From: Ensifer adhaerens
GTDB taxonomy: Bacteria > Pseudomonadota > Alphaproteobacteria > Rhizobiales > Rhizobiaceae
Length of the DNA stretch: 64,000 nucleotides
NCBI GenBank assembly: GCA_900215285.1
Contig: OCMG01000004.1
Span: forward strand, 2,588,001-2,652,000
Direction of reading: 5' to 3'
Shown: positions 8,182-16,277 of the stretch, piece after piece
How positions within the stretch are numbered: position 1 is the stretch's first letter
Layout of the letters: each line of letters opens with the position of its first letter
The notes under the pieces: generated by a model
What the model was told of the DNA's origin: nothing
What the model saw: the letters and a program-made list of their open reading frames with translations, nothing else
Databases searched by the model: none
Position numbers and translations under genes: made by a program

Positions 8182-9201
8182 TCAGTCGGGCGATATCATG
8201 TCACCGGCGGCGGCATTGGGGCCCTGCGGGATCTGGTTCTGGTTGGCGTCGTCGCGGCCCAGCATGAGTTCGACATCGGCGTTCCTGCCGGCCTTCACCT
8301 CGAAGTCGCGCTGATAGATCTTGTCCTTGTTGCGAGCCACGGCAGTATAGTTGCCCTCCGACAGGACCATTGTGGCGAAAGCGCCCACATTTTCTGCGAT
8401 AATGTCGCCCGAAGCGGTCAGGATCGACCAGGCGGTATCGGCAATCGCTTCGCCGCCGGCTGTCGAGACGAGCTTGAAGGTGATGCGGGCGGCACGGTGC
8501 TGAATGGTCGCCTGCGTGAGCTTGCCGGCCGCGACCTGAATGTCGGCACGGATGACCGCATTCAGGCTGCCATAGGTCGAGACCACGTGATAGGTGCCGG
8601 AGTTGAGCCGTACGACGACGTTGGGCGCGACATCCTGCACCACCAGCCCTCGTTCGCCATCGTCCTGGACGTCGTTCGTGTAGATCGAGAATTTCAGATC
8701 CTTGTCGGGAATCCTGGTGTCGCTGCCGGAGACCGCGTGCAGCACGATGCCTCCGGCATCGAGGACCAGTTCCTGGTTGGGGACCTCGCCGCTGGCAGGC
8801 ACGGTCAGGCGCTTGGTTGCAGTCGCCCGACCAAAGGCGGCATTGAGAAAGTAGTCGCCCGGCGCGAGACGGAAGTTATGGGAACCGCCTTCGGACGCGG
8901 CGATCAGCTGCAGCTTCCCGTCCTGGCCGGGAATGGCGGAGAAAACGTGCCAGGAAATGCCGTTCTGCATGACGGGGCCGCCGGCCGTGAGCTTGGCGTC
9001 GCAGCGCACCGTTCGGGCATCCTTGGATACGGGGGGCGGTTCACCCGCGGGGGTAAAGCTGTTTATGCCCGGAAGTTTCAGCTTCGGCTCGCCGTTCGGA
9101 GAGGCTGCAAACGGATCCACCGCACCGGCCATTGCCGGAATCAGCGCAACCAGAAGCGCTGTCGCAACGACCAGAAATGCGGGGGATGGGTTACGCGTCA
9201 T
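8182..9201 (-). CDS. Exported protein of unknown function, beta-rich
   Basis: A 339-residue protein with a clear signal peptide (MTRNPSPAFLVVATALLVAL, cleavage after AMAGA). The mature part is a series of beta-rich units of roughly 70-90 residues with recurrent patterns such as LAPGDYFLNAAFGRA, LNSGTYHVVSTYGS and LSEGNYTAVARN. This looks like three or four repeats of one small beta-sandwich module. An open frame runs far upstream to 9984, but ATG 9201 is chosen because it begins the signal peptide and has AGGA seven bases before it. It is divergent from the nitroreductase gene. I cannot name the family; a periplasmic structural or binding role is only a guess. Confidence 0.72.
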   Translation of the reverse strand: MTRNPSPAFLVVATALLVALIPAMAGAVDPFAASPNGEPKLKLPGINSFTPAGEPPPVSKDARTVRCDAKLTAGGPVMQNGISWHVFSAIPGQDGKLQLIAASEGGSHNFRLAPGDYFLNAAFGRATATKRLTVPASGEVPNQELVLDAGGIVLHAVSGSDTRIPDKDLKFSIYTNDVQDDGERGLVVQDVAPNVVVRLNSGTYHVVSTYGSLNAVIRADIQVAAGKLTQATIQHRAARITFKLVSTAGGEAIADTAWSILTASGDIIAENVGAFATMVLSEGNYTAVARNKDKIYQRDFEVKAGRNADVELMLGRDDANQNQIPQGPNAAAGDMISPD

Positions 9202-9393
9202 TTCGTCCTGCTTGAAGCCGAGCTTCGGGCGTACCGGAGCCGATGTGTTCATATCATAGGCAAAACTGAGGAAGCGAGCATAAAGCTTCACGGTCGGGCA
9301 TTTTGATGACAGCGACGCTTTGTTCAGCCTGCGCCCGCTTGCATAGGCGAGTGTGCTCGGCAATAAGCGTTCGTACAGGAAGCGAAAGAGGAC

Positions 9394-9978
9394 ATGTCCA
9401 TGGAACGCAATCCCGCACTCGTCGAGTATCTCAAGGTTCGCCGCTCCATTCCGGCGTTCCAGATGCGTGAGCCGGGGCCCGACCGGGCCGGGATCGAGGA
9501 GATCCTGCGTCTTGCCGTGCGCGTGCCGGATCACGGCAAGATCGCGCCGTGGCGCTTTATCGTCTACACGGGCGATGTTCGGGTTCAAATCGGCGAGAAG
9601 CTGCTGGAAATGGCACTGGAGCGCGATCCCAAGCTTTCGGGTGAGATGATTCAGGTCGAACGCAGCCGTTTCACCCGCGCGCCGGTCGTCATCGGTGTGA
9701 TCAGCACCGCCGCCCCGCACGCGAAAATACCGGAATGGGAACAGGTGATGTCCGCGGGCGCCGTGTGCCTCAACCTCCTCATCGCGGCCAATGCGCATGG
9801 CTACGTGGCGAACTGGCTTTCGGAGTGGTTTGCCTTCGACGAGAAGGCGTTTCCGCTGCTGGGCGTTGCGCCTGGCGAGAAGGTCGCGGGCTTCATTCAT
9901 ATCGGCTCGACCGACTTCCCGGCGGTCGAACGTCCGCGGCCGGAGCTTTCCGACAAAGTCACCTGGATGGAGGACTGA
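9394..9978 (+). CDS. Nitroreductase family protein (YdjA type)
   Basis: A 194-residue FMN-dependent oxidoreductase of the nitroreductase fold. The N-terminal FMN-phosphate segment VRRSIPAFQ (about residues 15-23), the central [14 protein letters not shown], and the C-terminal [12 protein letters not shown] with GFIHIGS are all present. The short length and lack of a lid insertion match the YdjA-type subfamily. The physiological substrate is not predictable. The flavin reductase family gene begins five bases after its stop, so the two are almost certainly cotranscribed and may share flavin chemistry. ATG 9394 is used; a second ATG two codons on is equally possible. Confidence 0.88.
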   Translation: MSMERNPALVEYLKVRRSIPAFQMREPGPDRAGIEEILRLAVRVPDHGKIAPWRFIVYTGDVRVQIGEKLLEMALERDPKLSGEMIQVERSRFTRAPVVIGVISTAAPHAKIPEWEQVMSAGAVCLNLLIAANAHGYVANWLSEWFAFDEKAFPLLGVAPGEKVAGFIHIGSTDFPAVERPRPELSDKVTWMED

Positions 9979-9982
9979 CACC

Positions 9983-10594
9983 ATGTTCTATGAAACCGGC
10001 CGTCGCCCCGAATTGCTGAAGCACGATCCGTTCAAGGCGATCGTCTCGCCGCGTCCCATTGGCTGGATCGGAACGAAATCGAAGGAGGGGGTGCTCAATC
10101 TGGCGCCCTATTCCTTCTTTGCGGCGATCGCGGATCGCCCGCCGCTCGTCATGTTTTCCTCCAGCGGGCGCAAGGATAGCCAGCGCAATGTCGAGGAAAC
10201 CGGAGTTTTCACCACCAATCTCGCCGGTCACGCCCTGCTGGAGGCGATGAACCTCAGTTCGGCGTCTGCACCCGCAGAGATCGACGAGTTCGTCCTTGCG
10301 GGTCTGACCCCGGTCATGGGCACGCTGATCGACGCGCCCATTGTGCTCGAGGCCTATGCGTCACTCGAATGCCGAGTCGTCGAGGTCAAGCCGCTGCGGG
10401 GGCTGGATGGCGTCGAATCGGAGAATACAATGATCATTGGTCAGGTCGTGGGCGTCCATATCCGCGACGAGGCGATCAGGGACGGCAGACTGGATATGGC
10501 CCTTGTGAGGCCGCTCGGGCGTCTCGGCTATATGGACTATTGCGACGGAGGCGATGTGTTCGAGCTGTTTCGGCCCAATTGGCCGATCACCTGA
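9983..10594 (+). CDS. Flavin reductase family protein (FMN-binding split barrel)
   Basis: A 203-residue protein of the flavin reductase-like, DIM6/NTAB-type family. The hallmark N-terminal run is seen at about residues 15-40 (PFKAIVSPRPIGWIGT, then LNLAPYSFF), followed by PPLVMFSS and KDSQRNVEETGVFTTNL. Such proteins bind FMN and supply reduced flavin or reduce small substrates. The gene is tightly behind the nitroreductase gene, which suggests a small flavin redox operon. The partner monooxygenase, if any, is not adjacent. It ends shortly before the first tRNA-Glu. Confidence 0.88.
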   Translation: MFYETGRRPELLKHDPFKAIVSPRPIGWIGTKSKEGVLNLAPYSFFAAIADRPPLVMFSSSGRKDSQRNVEETGVFTTNLAGHALLEAMNLSSASAPAEIDEFVLAGLTPVMGTLIDAPIVLEAYASLECRVVEVKPLRGLDGVESENTMIIGQVVGVHIRDEAIRDGRLDMALVRPLGRLGYMDYCDGGDVFELFRPNWPIT

Positions 10595-10619
10595 AGGAAG
10601 GATAACTCGCGGGAGAGGG

Positions 10620-10694
10620 TGGCACGCCCTAGGGGAGTCGAACCCCTCTTTTCAGAATGAAAATCTGACGTCCTAACCGATAGACGAAGGGCGC
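10620..10694 (-). tRNA. tRNA-Glu (anticodon TTC), copy 1
   Basis: On the minus strand the acceptor GCGCCCT pairs with AGGGCGT, the anticodon loop is TTTTCAT with TTC as anticodon, and CCA is encoded. The gene is identical to copy 2, which lies 304 bases away. Confidence 0.95.
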
Positions 10695-10923
10695 ATGCCG
10701 TATCGTGAGAAAGTCTTTCGAACCGTTTCGCGATGTGGCGTCCTTATAGTCAGCGCTTCGGATTCCCGCAAGATGGAATTGCCTTTTTCAAACAGGATTG
10801 ATGCATTTTTTTCGGGGAAGTCCGAAGACCGAAAGACAAGCCAAGTCAGCGGTCTAGACGTGCGTGTTCACGCAACGCGGGAGCGTGCTGCGTGTCATGA
10901 TCAGACTTTCAGGAAGGGTGGGG

Positions 10924-10998
10924 TGGCACGCCCTAGGGGAGTCGAACCCCTCTTTTCAGAATGAAAATCTGACGTCCTAACCGATAGACGAAGGGCGC
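10924..10998 (-). tRNA. tRNA-Glu (anticodon TTC), copy 2
   Basis: Same 75-base sequence as copy 1, including the encoded CCA. It is transcribed toward copy 1 from the conserved upstream block at about 11000-11095. Confidence 0.95.
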
Positions 10999-11230
10999 AT
11001 GCCGAACCGGGGAAAGTTCTTTCGAACCGTCTCGCGGTGTGGCGACCTTATAGTCAGCGGAATTTCATCCCGCAAGCGGGAATTTCGCCTTTTTCAAAAA
11101 AAATTCATGAAGCCTGGGCGTGCGCAGCGGTGACTACTGCAAGAGTGGCATGCTCCGGTTAAGCCTTTTTGTTTGAAGCATAATCTGGAGCTGGTGGGTC
11201 TACATGCGATCCGGCAGGGCCGGATAGAAA

Positions 11231-12586
11231 CTAGCCGTGTCTCTTCTTCTTGCGCTGACAGCGCCAGTCCCAGTCGCGTTTGTCGCCGGTGTCGATATGG
11301 ACGGAGTTGGTATAGCAATAGGTGCCCACGCCGCCGCGCTCCGGCAGCGAGCGAAGATAGCTCGCGAGGTCCCATTTGGATACGCCATTCACCTGGATGT
11401 CGGCTGCACTGCAGGTGGTATGAAGCGAATGTTCCGCACCACCGGACTTGGCGTTCCACACCGGCGGACGGTAGCCGGACGTGACGATCGGCGGCTTTCC
11501 GTAATGCTTTTCCACCGTGTGAAGCATCTTCATCAGTTCAGGCTTGAAGCAGTCGGTCTCGACATAGGGCGTCTGGATCCAGATGCCGTTCGGCGCCACC
11601 CGAGCAAGGCCTGGCGCCGAGATCAGGCGCATCAGGCCAGCGGGTTCGCTGTCATCGTCACTGGTGTCGGTGCTGTCGCCGTCGTCTCCTTCGCCTTCGA
11701 CCGCGGCCGGCTTGGGCGGGAAGAATGCGTTGAGTTTCGCCACCGGACGGCTGCCGTCATCCGGTGTTGCGCTCAGCGGATTGGCGGGTTGTGGTGTCTG
11801 CAGGCGAAGGGGGTTGGCTGGTTCGATCTTTGCCGTCTTCTCTTCCTGCGGCTGACTGAAACGGCCGCTATTGAAATCCTGCAACGGAGGCGGCGTCGGC
11901 ACGGGAACGGCAACGGGATTTTGTGGCTGCATCGTGAACAGCCCGGCAACCTTCACCTGCTGCTGTTGCTCCTCGGCTGGAGTGAGCACGCGGCCGCCCT
12001 TCGGGGCTGCCAGATGTTCCTCAGCGGTGACGGCTGGTGTCGCTGGTTGCGCCGCCACATCCGCCTCTGGTGGCGTGTAGATGTTGATGACCGAAGGATT
12101 GAAGCTCGGTGCAGGCACGGAGGTCGGGACCGTGACGCCGCTCTTCTGTGCGGCCGCCTGTTCCTCGGGTTTTGGCGGCGCGGTCGAGAAAATGCTTCCG
12201 CGCGCGGCGTTCAACGCGACCTGCATCTTTTGGTCCGCCGATGGCGAGCGGAAAGCAGAGGCGCTTCGGGGAATGGGAATCGCGCCCATGCGGGCCTGAG
12301 TGGCCGCGGCAATCACGGCCTGCTGATCGGCCGCCACGGGTTCGCCATTGCGGATTTCCACTTCCTGCGCATTTTCGGCATTGAGCGCGAGCCGTTGTGT
12401 CTTGGGCTGCGCCTTCGCAGACGGCTGAGCCTGCTGAGCAGCGTGGGCGTCGCTGAGGAGCTTGGGGTCGAGGGAGCTTTCCAACGAGGAAGACGTGCAG
12501 CCGGACAACGCGAGCGCCGTAAGCAGTCCGGTGGACAGGGCGTAGAGCCGCCGTTCCGCCGATCCTTTTCGCTGCTTGTGTTTCAA
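11231..12586 (-). CDS. Lipoprotein with C-terminal M15/YcbK-like peptidase domain
   Basis: A protein of about 451 residues. The N-terminus carries a lipobox (TALALSGC, Cys about residue 28), then a long low-complexity Pro/Ala/Gln-rich linker. The C-terminal 120 residues are a D-Ala-D-Ala carboxypeptidase-like M15 domain: VTSGYRPPVWN, then EHSLHTTCSAADIQV and CYTNSVHIDTGDKRDW give the His, Asp and His expected to bind zinc. It should act on peptidoglycan in the periplasm. A TTG start at 12586 is preferred because GGGAG stands about eight bases upstream; the TTG at 12601 would overlap that site. The tail ends in RKKKRHG. It is monocistronic. Confidence 0.82.
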   Translation of the reverse strand: MKHKQRKGSAERRLYALSTGLLTALALSGCTSSSLESSLDPKLLSDAHAAQQAQPSAKAQPKTQRLALNAENAQEVEIRNGEPVAADQQAVIAAATQARMGAIPIPRSASAFRSPSADQKMQVALNAARGSIFSTAPPKPEEQAAAQKSGVTVPTSVPAPSFNPSVINIYTPPEADVAAQPATPAVTAEEHLAAPKGGRVLTPAEEQQQQVKVAGLFTMQPQNPVAVPVPTPPPLQDFNSGRFSQPQEEKTAKIEPANPLRLQTPQPANPLSATPDDGSRPVAKLNAFFPPKPAAVEGEGDDGDSTDTSDDDSEPAGLMRLISAPGLARVAPNGIWIQTPYVETDCFKPELMKMLHTVEKHYGKPPIVTSGYRPPVWNAKSGGAEHSLHTTCSAADIQVNGVSKWDLASYLRSLPERGGVGTYCYTNSVHIDTGDKRDWDWRCQRKKKRHG

Positions 12587-12629
12587 ACGCGGAACTCCCA
12601 AATCTCAAACTGGCGCAAATTTCTAAGGA

Positions 12630-12661
12630 AAGGCCCGGACGATGTAAACCGTCCGGGCCTT
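12630..12661 (-). terminator. Terminator between gloA and the M15 lipoprotein gene
   Basis: A twelve-pair inverted repeat with core GGCCCGGAC / GTCCGGGCC and an eight-base loop lies 78 bases after the gloA stop. On the minus strand it is followed by a broken T-tract (TTTCCTT). Confidence 0.75.
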
Positions 12662-12738
12662 CCGTTGCGTCAATTTGAGAGGTTCGGCATAAAACCCCTA
12701 AGGATTTCAGGGATATGCCTTGGGCAAAAAATCGCCGT

Positions 12739-13179
12739 TCACCACGATCCGGTGTTCTTCATGGAGGCCCAGGGCTCCTGCGGTGCCAAACTTTTGCCTT
12801 TTTGCAGAATCTCGAAGGAGATGTTGTCGGGCGAGCGAATGAAAGCCATGTGACCGTCCCGCGGGGGGCGGTTGATGGTGACGCCATGCTTCTGTGCGTT
12901 GTCGCAGAAGGCGTAGATATCGTCGACCTCGTAGGCGAGATGGCCGAAGTTGCGGCCTCCGGTGTAGGTTTCCGGATCCCAGTTGTATGTGAGTTCCAGG
13001 CAGGGAGCGCCGGTTTCGGCAGCATGGGCCCTGTCTTCCTTTGCGGCAAGAAATACCAGCGTGAAACGACCGGCTTCATTTTCGATGCGTCGTGTTTCTT
13101 CAAAACCCATCACGTTGCGGTAGAATGCCAGCGATGCGTCAAGATCGGTCACGCGGACCATGGTGTGCAGATAGCGCAT
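12739..13179 (-). CDS. gloA: Lactoylglutathione lyase (glyoxalase I)
   Basis: GloA isomerises the methylglyoxal-glutathione hemithioacetal to S-lactoylglutathione in the cytoplasm. The four metal ligands expected for the family are visible: His in MRYLHTMVRV (residue 5), Glu in CLELTYNW, His in FGHLAYEV and Glu in ISFEILQKG. The 146-residue length is that of single-domain bacterial enzymes, and the short form without the eukaryotic insertions suggests nickel or cobalt rather than zinc activation. Transcribed alone toward the terminator at 12630. Confidence 0.95.
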   Translation of the reverse strand: MRYLHTMVRVTDLDASLAFYRNVMGFEETRRIENEAGRFTLVFLAAKEDRAHAAETGAPCLELTYNWDPETYTGGRNFGHLAYEVDDIYAFCDNAQKHGVTINRPPRDGHMAFIRSPDNISFEILQKGKSLAPQEPWASMKNTGSW

Positions 13180-13393
13180 GTCGATGTCCCTTTGTTTCGT
13201 GCCGTCCTCATATGCAGTCGGCTAAAGCCTGAGGCAAGCCCGCAATGTCACGAATCGAGCTGTGGAAGACGCGAGTCGCCGGCATTAAATGCAAACTGGC
13301 ACTTGCACTGAAACCCGAACACATTGTTAATCTTTGTGGCGAGAATCAGTTAACCGTGATTGCATGTAACGCGTAAACGAGGGGCAACGGGAA

Positions 13394-13972
13394 ATGGCGG
13401 ACAGAATATCGGCGAAAGATATTTCTACTGTTGACGACGTCTCCGGTGAATCCGTCGATCTCATTGAAATCACCGGTGTCGTGAAATGGTTTGATGTTGC
13501 CAAGGGGTTTGGTTTCATCGTTCCGGACAATGGCATGCAGGACGTGTTGCTGCATGTGACATGCCTGCGCCGGGACGGTTACCAGACGATTCTCGAAGGC
13601 ACCCGCATCGTCGCTCTCGTCCAGAAGCGGGACCGCGGTTATCAGGCCTTCCGTATCCTCTCCATGGACCAGTCGACAGCCGTTCATCCGTCGCAGCTCC
13701 CGCCGGTCAAGACTCATGTGCAGGTGACGCCGACGAGTGGGCTTGAGCGTGTTCTCGTGAAGTGGTTCAATCGCACGAAGGGCTTTGGCTTCCTGACGCG
13801 CGGCGAGGGGACCGAGGATATCTTCATCCACATGGAGACCCTGCGTCGCTTCGGCATGACGGAACTTCGGCCGGGTCAGACCGTGCTCATTCGCTTCGGC
13901 GATGGGGAAAAGGGCCTCATGGCTGCGGAAATCCATCCGGATGTTCCGGCACCGCCGGTGCGCTCACATTGA
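13394..13972 (+). CDS. Double cold-shock-domain protein
   Basis: A 192-residue nucleic acid-binding protein with two cold-shock domains. Domain 1 (about residues 22-90) starts TGVVKWFDVAKGFGFIVPD; domain 2 (about 115-182) starts VLVKWFNRTKGFGFLTRG and has EDIFIHMETL. Both keep the RNP1-like KGFGF motif; in domain 1 the RNP2-like segment reads DVLLHVT instead of DIFVH. It is about twice the length of ordinary CspA, an arrangement common in rhizobia. The stop overlaps the DUF192 gene start, so the two are translationally coupled. Likely RNA chaperone or transcription antiterminator. Confidence 0.93.
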   Translation: MADRISAKDISTVDDVSGESVDLIEITGVVKWFDVAKGFGFIVPDNGMQDVLLHVTCLRRDGYQTILEGTRIVALVQKRDRGYQAFRILSMDQSTAVHPSQLPPVKTHVQVTPTSGLERVLVKWFNRTKGFGFLTRGEGTEDIFIHMETLRRFGMTELRPGQTVLIRFGDGEKGLMAAEIHPDVPAPPVRSH

Positions 13973-14460
13973 TGAGCCGCAACCACTTCATGGCCAAAGT
14001 AGGAGGCGCGCTTGGCGCGCTTTTGCTTTTTGTGCTCGTCGCTCTTCCCGCAGCCGCAGACGGGTTGCCGGTCAGCTGGCTCAGGATCACGACGCCCGAT
14101 GGACGGGGCCACGACTTCAAGGTGGAAGTTGCCGCCTCGGCACCAAGCCGCGCGACGGGTCTGATGAACCGGAAAAGCCTTGGCGAGGGCAGGGGGATGA
14201 TCTTCATCTTTCCGCAGCCGAAAGACGTGATGATGTGGATGAAGGACACGCTCATCCCGCTCGACATGCTCTTCATCGATACAGATGGCAAGGTCATCAA
14301 TATCGCCGAGAACGCAAAGCCCATGGACGAGACCATTATTCCTTCACGGGGCCTGGCTGCCTATGTGCTGGAACTTGCCGGCGGTGAGGCCAGGCGCCTG
14401 AACCTGGCTGCCGGCGACAAGGTCAGCGGTGCTGCGCTTGCGTTCAAGGCAACGGATTGA
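13972..14460 (+). CDS. Exported DUF192 protein
   Basis: A 162-residue protein with a signal peptide (about residues 1-29, ending ALPAAADG) and one DUF192 domain. The domain shows the usual RATGLMNRKSLGEGRGMIFIF, VMMWMKDTLIPLDMLFID and ENAKPMDETIIPS. Family members are small periplasmic or extracellular proteins with no settled activity. The ATG at 13972 shares one base with the stop of the cold-shock gene (TGATGA), so it is read by coupled translation. A link between cold-shock response and this exported protein is inferred only from that coupling. Confidence 0.9.
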   Translation: MSRNHFMAKVGGALGALLLFVLVALPAAADGLPVSWLRITTPDGRGHDFKVEVAASAPSRATGLMNRKSLGEGRGMIFIFPQPKDVMMWMKDTLIPLDMLFIDTDGKVINIAENAKPMDETIIPSRGLAAYVLELAGGEARRLNLAAGDKVSGAALAFKATD

Positions 14461-14545
14461 GCGCACTCGAAACGCAGTCCTGAAAACTGCAAGTTTGCTG
14501 TTGCGATAGCGTTTTCAAGCGTGTATCAGCGGGTCTCGAATGTGA

Positions 14546-14622
<77 letters not shown>

Positions 14623-14727
14623 TTTCGAGCCTGTTTCCCGGGCGTGAATTTTGTGGCAGGAATAGCTTGAGCGGATTCGGATGTCGATATTCCGGCTCAA
14701 TGGGTTCCACGAGGCAAGAGTTTCAAG

Positions 14728-15033
14728 ATGTCGGCAAAGATTTATCGCCCCGCAAAGACAGCCATGCAGTCTGGCAAGGCCAAGACCCATCTCTGGGTTC
14801 TGGAATTCGATCAGCAGGCGCCGCGCGTGATCGATCCGCTGATGGGTTACACCGGTTCGGGCGACATGCAGCAGCAGGTCAAGCTGAGCTTCGAGACGCG
14901 CGAGGCCGCAGAGGCCTACGCCAAGGCCAACGGCATTGCTTTCCGCGTTATCGAGCCGAAGGAAGCGACCCGCAAGGCCGTGTCCTACTCCGACAATTTC
15001 CGCTATTCGCGCACCCAGCCCTGGACGCACTGA
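14728..15033 (+). CDS. NDUFS4-like complex I accessory subunit (ETC complex I subunit family)
   Basis: A 101-residue homologue of mitochondrial NDUFS4 (AQDQ subunit), an accessory subunit at the peripheral arm of NADH:ubiquinone oxidoreductase. Family features include AKIYRPAKTAMQSGKAKTHL at the N-terminus, PLMGYTGSGDM in the centre, FETREAAEAYAKANGI, and the C-terminal YSDNFRYSRTQPWTH. Alpha-proteobacteria are the bacteria that carry this subunit, usually away from the nuo operon, as here. The gene stands alone between tRNA-Pro and tRNA-Arg. Confidence 0.93.
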   Translation: MSAKIYRPAKTAMQSGKAKTHLWVLEFDQQAPRVIDPLMGYTGSGDMQQQVKLSFETREAAEAYAKANGIAFRVIEPKEATRKAVSYSDNFRYSRTQPWTH

Positions 15034-15123
15034 AGACCGGAGCCGGCTTCCACGTTGCGGCGATCACTGCGGCGCGTGACAGATGACGGGCAGGGCGGCA
15101 AAAATGCCCTGATCCCTACCAAC

Positions 15124-15200
15124 GGTCCCTTAGCTCAGCTGGATAGAGCAAGTGCCTTCTAAGCACTAGGTCGCAGGTTCGAGCCCTGCAGGGATCGCCA
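15124..15200 (+). tRNA. tRNA-Arg (anticodon TCT)
   Basis: The acceptor GGTCCCT pairs with AGGGATC (one G-U pair). The anticodon stem-loop TGCCT-TCT-AAGCA gives anticodon TCT, and CCA is encoded. Confidence 0.94.
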
Positions 15201-15292
15201 TACTTGTCCATTTTTTGTTGAAGCTATTTGAGCAGGGCGTGGCAAAGACGCGAACCCTTTAGCAAGCAGGTGAAATCCGCGAGTCCAATCGT

Positions 15293-15424
15293 ATGAAGTG
15301 TTGTCTTGTCGATTTACCGCTCAAAATTGTGCTTCTGATCTTGTTGATTGGTGGTTTCGAGGAAATCTGGAGAAGTGTTGTAGCGCTGGATTCTGGATCT
15401 GATGCCTGGCCTCGTCAACGATAA
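15293..15424 (+). CDS. Possible 43-residue membrane microprotein
   Basis: A short open frame beginning MKCCLVDLPLKIVLLILLIGG that has one hydrophobic segment and ends nine bases before a bidirectional terminator hairpin. No good ribosome site precedes it and no family is known to me. It could equally be chance in the space between tRNA-Arg and aapP. Confidence 0.2.
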   Translation: MKCCLVDLPLKIVLLILLIGGFEEIWRSVVALDSGSDAWPRQR

Positions 15425-15432
15425 GGACACAG

Positions 15433-15460
15433 AAAAAGGCGGACTCAACACCCGCCTTTT
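15433..15460 (-). terminator. Terminator of the aap operon
   Basis: A nine-pair stem AAAAGGCGG / CCGCCTTTT with a nine-base loop lies 34 bases beyond the aapP stop and is followed by T residues on the minus strand. Its symmetry also permits use on the plus strand. Confidence 0.88.
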
Positions 15461-15493
15461 CCAGATCCGCCGCTCTCTTTGTTTCTTGCCTGC

Positions 15494-16261
15494 TCAGTGC
15501 AGGATCTGGCTCAGGAACAGCCTGGTGCGCTCATGCTGCGGGTTGTCGAAGAACTCGTTGGGGGAGTTCTGTTCGACGATCTGGCCCTGGTCCATGAAGA
15601 TCACGCGGTTGGCGACCTGGCGGGCGAAGCCCATTTCATGAGTCACGCAGAGCATGGTCATGCCTTCTTCGGCAAGGCTCACCATGGTGTCGAGCACTTC
15701 CTTGACCATTTCCGGGTCGAGCGCCGAGGTGGGTTCGTCGAAGAGCATGATTTTCGGCTTCATGCAGAGCGAGCGGGCAATCGCCACACGCTGCTGCTGG
15801 CCGCCGGAAAGCTGGCCGGGATATTTGTTGGCCTGTTCCGGGATCTTGACGCGTTGCAGGTAGTGCATCGCAATCTCTTCCGCTTCCTTCTTCGGCATCT
15901 TGCGAACCCAGATCGGGGCGAGCGTGCAATTCTCAAGGATGGTCAGGTGCGGGAAGAGGTTGAAGTGCTGGAACACCATGCCGACTTCGCGGCGGATCTC
16001 ATCGATCTTCTTCAGGTCGTTGGTCAGTTCGATGCCGTCGACGACGATCTTGCCCTTCTGGTGCTCTTCCAGGCGGTTGATGCAGCGGATCATCGTGGAC
16101 TTGCCGGAGCCGGACGGACCGGCGATGACGATGCGCTCGCCCTTCATGACCTTGAGGTTGATGTCGCGCAGTACGTGAAAATCTCCGTACCACTTGTTCA
16201 TGTTGGTGATTTCGACGGCGACGTCCGTCGCAGAAACCGCCATTTTCTGTGCCTGGGCCAT
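15494..16261 (-). CDS. aapP: General L-amino acid ABC transporter, ATP-binding protein AapP
   Basis: A 255-residue ABC ATPase that powers the Aap amino acid importer from the cytoplasmic face. Walker A is GPSGSGKST (about residues 48-56), the signature is LSGGQQQR, Walker B is IMLFDEP, and the switch His is in CVTHEMGFA. The HisP/GlnQ-type Q-loop reads [12 protein letters not shown]. It is the last gene of aapJQMP and lies 16 bases after aapM, just before the operon terminator. The assignment rests on family type plus the two unusually long permeases and the aapJ binding protein in order. Confidence 0.95.
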   Translation of the reverse strand: MAQAQKMAVSATDVAVEITNMNKWYGDFHVLRDINLKVMKGERIVIAGPSGSGKSTMIRCINRLEEHQKGKIVVDGIELTNDLKKIDEIRREVGMVFQHFNLFPHLTILENCTLAPIWVRKMPKKEAEEIAMHYLQRVKIPEQANKYPGQLSGGQQQRVAIARSLCMKPKIMLFDEPTSALDPEMVKEVLDTMVSLAEEGMTMLCVTHEMGFARQVANRVIFMDQGQIVEQNSPNEFFDNPQHERTRLFLSQILH

Positions 16262-16277
16262 TTGTTTTTCCCTTATG

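Larger units (their letters stand above)
10616..11100. repeat. Tandem duplication carrying tRNA-Glu and its promoter region
   Basis: Two units in the same orientation, about 10616-10795 and 10920-11097. Each holds an identical tRNA-Glu followed (upstream in transcription) by a closely similar block of about 100 bases. Shared words include TCTTTCGAACCGT, CCTTATAGTCAGCG and GCCTTTTTCAAA. The conserved block carries the likely promoter (TATAAGG on the minus strand). Confidence 0.85.

Noticed and set aside
9202..9984. Continuation of the minus-strand frame across the nitroreductase gene, giving a 600-residue protein
   Set aside because: The part before 9201 lies opposite a clear nitroreductase and has no coding character. 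The signal peptide and ribosome site fix the start at 9201.
11237..12853. 538-residue plus-strand frame
   Set aside because: Shadow of the M15 lipoprotein and part of gloA; Arg/Gly-rich without domain.
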